From contig JAOUEG010000039.1 of the NCBI GenBank assembly GCA_029858845.1, forward strand, positions 1 through 11,072: 11,072 nt of DNA. The letters are read 5' to 3'. Positions 7,226 to 11,072 of this stretch are shown here, in pieces. The DNA is from Chloroflexota bacterium. GTDB taxonomy: Bacteria > Chloroflexota > Limnocylindria > Limnocylindrales > CSP1-4. The notes beneath the pieces are model-generated. The model searched no databases and was not told where the DNA came from. It was given only the letters and a program-made list of their open reading frames with translations. The stretch's first letter is position 1; the number at the start of each line of letters is the position of its first letter. Both the position numbers and the translations under genes were made by a program.

Positions 7226-7731
7226 GGCCCGGCCACGAACTCGGGCGAATCGGATCGCAACCCGTAGCGCTGCCGCAGTTCCGCCTTGCGCTCCTCGTTG
7301 GCGGTCATGTAGACGCCGGTGGCGGTGGCAAACTCGGCGCCAGACACGGCATCGACGATCCGACCGCTCGTGTGGATGATTCGCCGCCGACGATCCTCGA
7401 TCCAACCCTCCGCGCGAAGCGACGTCTCGAGCGGCACCGGTCGTCGGAAATCGACGCTCATGCGGGCGGTCACTCCCCAGTCGTCGGTCCCGGCCAGCGA
7501 CCACGCCATGACCTCGTCGAGGATCGTGCACAGGATGCCGCCGTGGGCGATCCCGTCCCAACCCTGGAATCGGGCTTCGAGGACGAGGTCCGCCCACGAC
7601 CGGTCCGGCTCGACGTGGAGGACGAGGCCCATCCCGTTCGTGTTCAACGTGCCGCATGCGAAACAGTTGTGCGGCGCGACCTCGAAGCGAGCGATGCCCG
7701 GGACGTCGATCACCCGGACGTCAGACGTCAA
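7222..7731 (-). CDS. PaaI/4HBT-like hotdog-fold acyl-CoA thioesterase
   Basis: This 169-residue protein looks like a single-domain hotdog thioesterase, a family that hydrolyses acyl-CoA thioesters. The core shows GWDGIAHGGILCTILDEVMAW (58-77 and following residue), with HGG at 63-65 at the start of the long helix and acidic D72-E73 as likely catalytic residues. It continues with VDFRRPVPLET (93-103), the usual strand after that helix. Before the core lies HNCFACGTLN (21-30), an HxCxxCG motif seen in a subgroup of these proteins that may bind metal or simply shape the N-terminus. The substrate cannot be told. The TTG start at 7731 overlaps the end of gyrB by 11 bases and is preceded by AAGGTG at seven bases; a GTG at 7713, eight bases after the gyrB stop, is the alternative. 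The gene then overlaps the AlkD-like gene by four bases. Confidence 0.85.
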   Translation of the reverse strand: MTSDVRVIDVPGIARFEVAPHNCFACGTLNTNGMGLVLHVEPDRSWADLVLEARFQGWDGIAHGGILCTILDEVMAWSLAGTDDWGVTARMSVDFRRPVPLETSLRAEGWIEDRRRRIIHTSGRIVDAVSGAEFATATGVYMTANEERKAELRQRYGLRSDSPEFVAGP

Positions 7732-9685
7732 GGTTCTGCACCTTGCGAGCCTCGGTCTTGATGAACTCCTTGCGCGGCGCGACCTTCTCGCCCATCAGCA
7801 TCGCGAAGATCTCGTCAGCAAGGGCCGCGTTTTCACTGTCCACGCGGAGGAGCGTTCTCGACTCCGGGTTCATCGTCGTCTCCCACAGCTGGTCGGCGTT
7901 CATCTCGCCGAGGCCCTTGAATCGCTGCACGGACAGATTCTTGACGTTGAACTCCCGGATGATCCGTTCGCGCTCCTGTTCGCTCTGCGCGTACCGGGTC
8001 ACCTTGCCGGTGCTGACCCGGTACAGGGGCGGCTGTGCGATGTAGAGGTAACCCTCCTCGATCACCTGGGGCATGTGCCGGTAGAAGAACGTCAGCAGGA
8101 GGGTTCTGATGTGGGCGCCGTCCACGTCCGCGTCGGTCATGATGATGATCCGGTGGTAGCGCAGCTTGGACAGGTCGAAGGTCTCGCCGATGCCGGCTCC
8201 GAGGGCGATGATCAGCGGCCGTACGTTCTCGCTCGACAGGATCTTGTCCAGCCGGGCCTTCTCGACATTGAGCAGCTTGCCTCGGAGCGGCAGGACCGCC
8301 TGGAAGCGCCGATCCCGGCCCTGCTTGGCCGAGCCTCCTGCCGAATCGCCCTCGACGATGTAGATCTCGCTGCGTGCCGGGTCACGCTCCTGGCAGTCGG
8401 CGAGCTTGCCGGGGAGCGACATCCCGTCCAGGGCTCCCTTGCGGATGACGAGGTCCCGAGCTTTGCGGGCCGCTTCCCGGGCGCGCGCGGCCGTGAGGCA
8501 TTTCTCGATGATCCTGCGACCGTCTGCCGGGTTCTCATCGAGGTACTGGCCGAGGCTGTCTGCGACAGCCGTCTGAACCTGGCCCTTGACCTCGGCGTTG
8601 CCAAGCTTCGCCTTCGTCTGGCCCTCGAACTGGGGGTCAGTGAGCTTGACGCTGATCACGGCGGTCAGCCCCTCGCGAACGTCTTCGCCCGACAGGTTCC
8701 CGTCGCTGTCCTTGAGGACGCCGGCGCGGCGCGCCCAATCGTTGAGCGAGCTGGTCAGTGCGGCACGGAAGCCCGTGACATGCGTGCCGCCGTCCACGGT
8801 GTTGATGTTGTTGGCAAAGGCGAGGACGTTCTCCGTGTAGGAATCGTTGTACTGGAGGGCCACCTCGACGGCCGTCGCGCCTTCCTTGCGCTCGACGTAG
8901 ATCGGGCGGGTATGGAGCGATTCCTTGTTGCGATTCAAGTGGCGGACGAACGACTGGAGCCCGCCCTCGAAGTAGAACGATCGCTCCCTGTCGATCCGCT
9001 CGTCGATCAGCGTGATCCACACGCCCTTCGTGAGATAGGCAGATTCTCGGAGACGCTGGCTGATGGTCTCGAACGAGTAGTCGGTGGTCTCGAAGACCTC
9101 CGCGTCCGCCTGGAAGCTCGTGGTCGTGCCGCGCCGGCTGCCCTGGGTGCCGATCTTCTTGACGCTCGAGGTGGGCTTCCCGCGGATGTACTCCTGGGTC
9201 CAGATCGAGCCGTCGCGGGCCGATTCGACCCGCATCCATGACGACAGCGCATTGACGACGCTCACGCCCACGCCGTGCAGACCGCCAGAGACCTTGTAGC
9301 CACCCCCACCGAACTTGCCGCCGGCGTGCAGGACGGTATGGACGACTTCGAGCGCGTCCTTGCCGGTCGAGTGCTTGCCGACCGGGACGCCGCGTCCGTC
9401 GTCCGTCACGGTGACGATCCCGTCCGGGGCGATCTTGACCAGGATGGTGGTGGCGTGGCCGGCCATGGCCTCGTCGATCGAGTTGTCCACCACCTCCCAG
9501 ACCAGGTGATGCAGGCCTCGATCGTCGGTCGAGCCGATGTACATGCCGGGTCGGCGGCGAACGGCCTCCAGTCCTTCCAGGACCTGGATGCTGGCCGCCG
9601 TGTAGTCGGCGCCACCTGCACGCGAGCGCTTGCCGCGCCCGGATGACGGCGGCGGCGCGGCGCTCGTGTTGGCTTCCTCGGTCAC
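7721..9685 (-). CDS. gyrB: DNA gyrase subunit B
   Basis: GyrB supplies the ATPase and part of the cleavage site of gyrase. The 654 residues show the GHKL ATPase with EVVDNSIDEAMAGH (catalytic E64, Mg-binding N68), VTDDGRGVP (D95), and GGLHGVGVSVVNALS (134-148). R157 sits at the position of the E. coli aminocoumarin residue R136. The transducer region follows, then TOPRIM with IVEGDSAGGSAKQGR (E445) and TDADVDGAHIRTLLLTFFYR (D518, D520, D522). The tail domain has QRFKGLGEMNADQLWETTMNP. Length near 650 and absence of the ~165-residue insertion found in E. coli make it the short, common bacterial form. The GTG start at 9685 overlaps the parB stop (GTGA) and is preceded by GGAGGG at five bases. 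A Ser/Pro/Arg-rich leader of about 25 residues precedes the ATPase domain. Confidence 0.98.
   Translation of the reverse strand: MTEEANTSAAPPPSSGRGKRSRAGGADYTAASIQVLEGLEAVRRRPGMYIGSTDDRGLHHLVWEVVDNSIDEAMAGHATTILVKIAPDGIVTVTDDGRGVPVGKHSTGKDALEVVHTVLHAGGKFGGGGYKVSGGLHGVGVSVVNALSSWMRVESARDGSIWTQEYIRGKPTSSVKKIGTQGSRRGTTTSFQADAEVFETTDYSFETISQRLRESAYLTKGVWITLIDERIDRERSFYFEGGLQSFVRHLNRNKESLHTRPIYVERKEGATAVEVALQYNDSYTENVLAFANNINTVDGGTHVTGFRAALTSSLNDWARRAGVLKDSDGNLSGEDVREGLTAVISVKLTDPQFEGQTKAKLGNAEVKGQVQTAVADSLGQYLDENPADGRRIIEKCLTAARAREAARKARDLVIRKGALDGMSLPGKLADCQERDPARSEIYIVEGDSAGGSAKQGRDRRFQAVLPLRGKLLNVEKARLDKILSSENVRPLIIALGAGIGETFDLSKLRYHRIIIMTDADVDGAHIRTLLLTFFYRHMPQVIEEGYLYIAQPPLYRVSTGKVTRYAQSEQERERIIREFNVKNLSVQRFKGLGEMNADQLWETTMNPESRTLLRVDSENAALADEIFAMLMGEKVAPRKEFIKTEARKVQNLDV
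7739..7744 (-). promoter_or_regulatory. Ribosome binding site favouring the TTG start of the thioesterase
   Basis: Inside the last codons of gyrB the minus strand reads AAGGTG, seven bases before TTG at 7731. No purine-rich run stands at a suitable distance before the alternative GTG at 7713, so this site decides for the unusual TTG start with moderate certainty. Confidence 0.5.
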
Positions 9686-10548
9686 GCGGTCCCTCCGGTC
9701 AATCGCTCGTACAGTCGTCCGAGCTCTTCGTCGCTGTAGTACTCGATCACGATCCGGCCGCCCTTGCGCGAACGGGCGAGGCTGACCTTGGTTCCCAGTG
9801 AGCGGCGGAGCTCCTCTTCGACGCGCTCGAGATCGGGATCGCTGCGCGCTTCGGCCGATCGTTCCAGTGTCCCCGGACGCGGTTTGCGCAGGCGCCGGAC
9901 CAGTTCCTCCGTCTGGCGAACCGACAGGTCCTGATCGATCACGATCCCGAGCACGTGCTCCTGGTGTTCGACGGACAGACCGCCGAGTGCGCGAGCGTGA
10001 CCCTCGGTCAACCGGCCGTCCTCTACGGCGGTCTGGACGGACGACGCCAGGTCCAATAGCCGAAGTGTGTTGGCTACCGTGGATCGCGCGCGACCGACCC
10101 GCTCCGCGATCTGCTCGTGGGTGAACCCGAAGTCGTCGATCAGCCGGCGAAACCCGGTCGCCGCCTCGATCGGGCTCAGATCCTCGCGCTGGAGGTTCTC
10201 GATGAGGGCGATCTCGAGCCGAGATCGATCATCGAGCTGGCGGACGACCGCAGGGATGCGATCCAGTCCTGCGGCGACGGCCGCCCGGAGACGCCGTTCG
10301 CCCGCGACCAAGAGGTAGCCGTCCACCGTCTCCGTGACCAGGATCGGCTGCAGGACCCCGTGCTCCCGGACACTGGCCGTCAACGTTGCCAGTTCGGCCT
10401 CGGCGAACCGCCGCCGCGGCTGGTCAGGGTTGGGGCGGACGCGATCGACCGCGATCTCGACCGGTCCGGGGAGACCGCCGCTCCGCTGCGGGATCAGGGC
10501 GGCGAGTCCGCGGCCGAGACCCTGATTGCGCTCCGGGCGGACGGTCAC
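9682..10548 (-). CDS. parB: Chromosome-partitioning protein ParB (Spo0J-type CTPase clamp)
   Basis: ParB loads on parS sites near the origin, slides as a CTP-dependent clamp and stimulates ParA to segregate the origin. The 288 residues show RNQGLGRGLAALIP near the N-terminus, a ParA-contacting leader typical of chromosomal ParB. Next are the box I segment VRPNPDQPRRRF (37-48), the CTP-binding GERRLRA (83-89), and LIENLQREDLSPIEAA (115-130). A helix-turn-helix at about 142-166 (FTHEQIAERVGRARSTVANT) should read parS, and a C-terminal dimerisation region lies at about 238-285. Length and motif set are ordinary for chromosomal ParB. The GTG start overlaps the parA stop (GTGA), with only a weak GGTG nearby, so coupling is likely. 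No parS consensus is visible in the window. Confidence 0.97.
   Translation of the reverse strand: MTVRPERNQGLGRGLAALIPQRSGGLPGPVEIAVDRVRPNPDQPRRRFAEAELATLTASVREHGVLQPILVTETVDGYLLVAGERRLRAAVAAGLDRIPAVVRQLDDRSRLEIALIENLQREDLSPIEAATGFRRLIDDFGFTHEQIAERVGRARSTVANTLRLLDLASSVQTAVEDGRLTEGHARALGGLSVEHQEHVLGIVIDQDLSVRQTEELVRRLRKPRPGTLERSAEARSDPDLERVEEELRRSLGTKVSLARSRKGGRIVIEYYSDEELGRLYERLTGGTA
9691..9696 (-). promoter_or_regulatory. Strong ribosome binding site of gyrB
   Basis: The minus strand reads GGAGGG five bases before the GTG start at 9685, within the last codons of parB. It is the best Shine-Dalgarno match in the window, so gyrB can be translated efficiently as well as by coupling from parB. 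Confidence 0.75.
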
Positions 10549-11072
10549 GACAGCACCATCGCGGCGGGCTCCGATACGGCGGGTCGGGCGGCTGCGGGCG
10601 CGACCGTGCCTGCGGAGGCGCGCCCACGCCTTAGCCGGAACTCGCTGGCAAGCTCCGCGTAGGCGATCGCCCCTCGCGAACCCGGTGCATAGCGGTCGAT
10701 CGGCAATCCGTGGCTGGGCGCTTCCGACAGGCGGACACTGCGTGGGATCACCGTGTCGTAGACCTGGTTGCCGAGATGCTTCCGGGCCTCAGCAGCAACG
10801 TCCGCGGACAGGTTGGTGCGGGCGTCCGCCATCGTCAGGACGATCCCGTCAAGGGCGAGTCGCGGGTTCAGGTGGTCGCGAACGAGTTCGATCGTGCCGA
10901 GGAGCTGGGACAGGCCCTCGAGCGCGTAGTACTCGCACTGGAGCGGGACGAGGACGGCATCGGCCGCCGTCAACGCATTCACCGTGAGCAGCCCGAGCGA
11001 GGGCGGGCAATCGATGAACACGATGTCGTATCGATCGGCGACCGGCTCGACAAGTCGGCGGAGCCGTCGCTC
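10545..11072 (-). CDS. parA: Chromosome-partitioning ATPase ParA/Soj (5' end beyond right edge)
   Basis: ParA is the nucleoid-binding Walker-type ATPase that works with ParB to move chromosome origins. Only the C-terminal 175 codons are present; the reading frame runs open to position 11072, so the N-terminal deviant Walker A lies outside. The visible part starts with ERRLRRLVEPVADRYD and the Walker B segment IVFIDCPPSLGLLTVNAL. It continues with VPLQCEYYALEGLSQLL and ends the core with TVIPRSVRLSEAPSHGLPI, all classic for the chromosomal Soj group. A roughly 30-residue Arg/Ala/Pro-rich tail after AIAYAELASEF is longer than in many homologues. A GTG within the frame at 11021 is internal (codon of the Walker B Val) and not the start. 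Downstream it overlaps parB by four bases. Confidence 0.95.
   Translation of the reverse strand, partial: ERRLRRLVEPVADRYDIVFIDCPPSLGLLTVNALTAADAVLVPLQCEYYALEGLSQLLGTIELVRDHLNPRLALDGIVLTMADARTNLSADVAAEARKHLGNQVYDTVIPRSVRLSEAPSHGLPIDRYAPGSRGAIAYAELASEFRLRRGRASAGTVAPAAARPAVSEPAAMVLS

Noticed and set aside
6236..7657. A longer 473-codon reading of the AlkD-like gene starting at 7657
   Set aside because: The extra 144 codons overlap the thioesterase gene in another frame and give an Arg/Pro-rich sequence of no family. The GTG at 7225 makes the same 4-base overlap seen elsewhere in the chain.
7319..9241. Long plus-strand open frame of 640 codons
   Set aside because: It is antisense to gyrB and the thioesterase gene, both strongly supported. 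No domain or start signal backs it.
9949..9960. Palindrome GAGCACGTGCTC with a CACGTG core, a possible parS site within parB
   Set aside because: parS is close to TGTTTCACGTGAAACA, and only the central CACGTG matches. The arms differ and the bases encode ordinary ParB residues (EHVL).
10545..11021. A parA start at the GTG at 11021
   Set aside because: That codon is inside the Walker B strand (DIVFIDCPPS), and the frame continues upstream with ParA-like sequence to the window edge.

Overview
The window is GC-rich, gene-dense bacterial chromosome carrying one long block of housekeeping genes. All of them are on the minus strand, so they read from right to left: parA (cut by the right edge), parB, gyrB, a hotdog-fold thioesterase, an AlkD-like HEAT-repeat protein, gyrA, prs, a small one-helix membrane protein, and secA (cut by the left edge). 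I see no mobile element, CRISPR array, tRNA or rRNA. Frequent GTG/TTG starts, base composition and the style of the Prs, GyrA and SecA proteins suggest a high-GC non-proteobacterial lineage. I lean towards Chloroflexota, perhaps an uncultivated soil or freshwater group, but only weakly, because nothing here is diagnostic.

Layout from the right edge. Positions 9682-11072 hold the chromosome-partition pair parA-parB. Positions 7721-9685 hold gyrB. Positions 6236-7731 hold two genes not usually linked with gyrase: a PaaI/4HBT-like thioesterase and an AlkD-like DNA alkylation repair protein. Positions 3655-6219 hold gyrA, 2543-3658 prs (PRPP synthase) and 2295-2546 a small membrane protein. Positions 2203-2294 are the only real intergenic gap, and secA follows down to position 1.

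The first eight genes are tightly chained. Five junctions are 4-base stop/start overlaps (GTGA or ATGA), one is an 11-base overlap and one is a 16-base gap. This implies one polycistronic unit with translational coupling that links chromosome segregation, supercoiling, DNA repair and nucleotide-precursor supply. No promoter is visible directly before gyrB or gyrA. secA stands apart: it has a TATACT -10-like hexamer nine bases before its ATG, no Shine-Dalgarno sequence, and a GC-rich imperfect hairpin upstream, so it may be transcribed as a leaderless mRNA.

I did not find an obviously new system. The points most worth following up are the valine at the quinolone-determining position 83 of GyrA, the AlkD-like gene inside the gyrase block, the possible leaderless secA, a 16-bp perfect palindrome that buries the start codon of the small membrane protein, and the divergent active-site segment of Prs.
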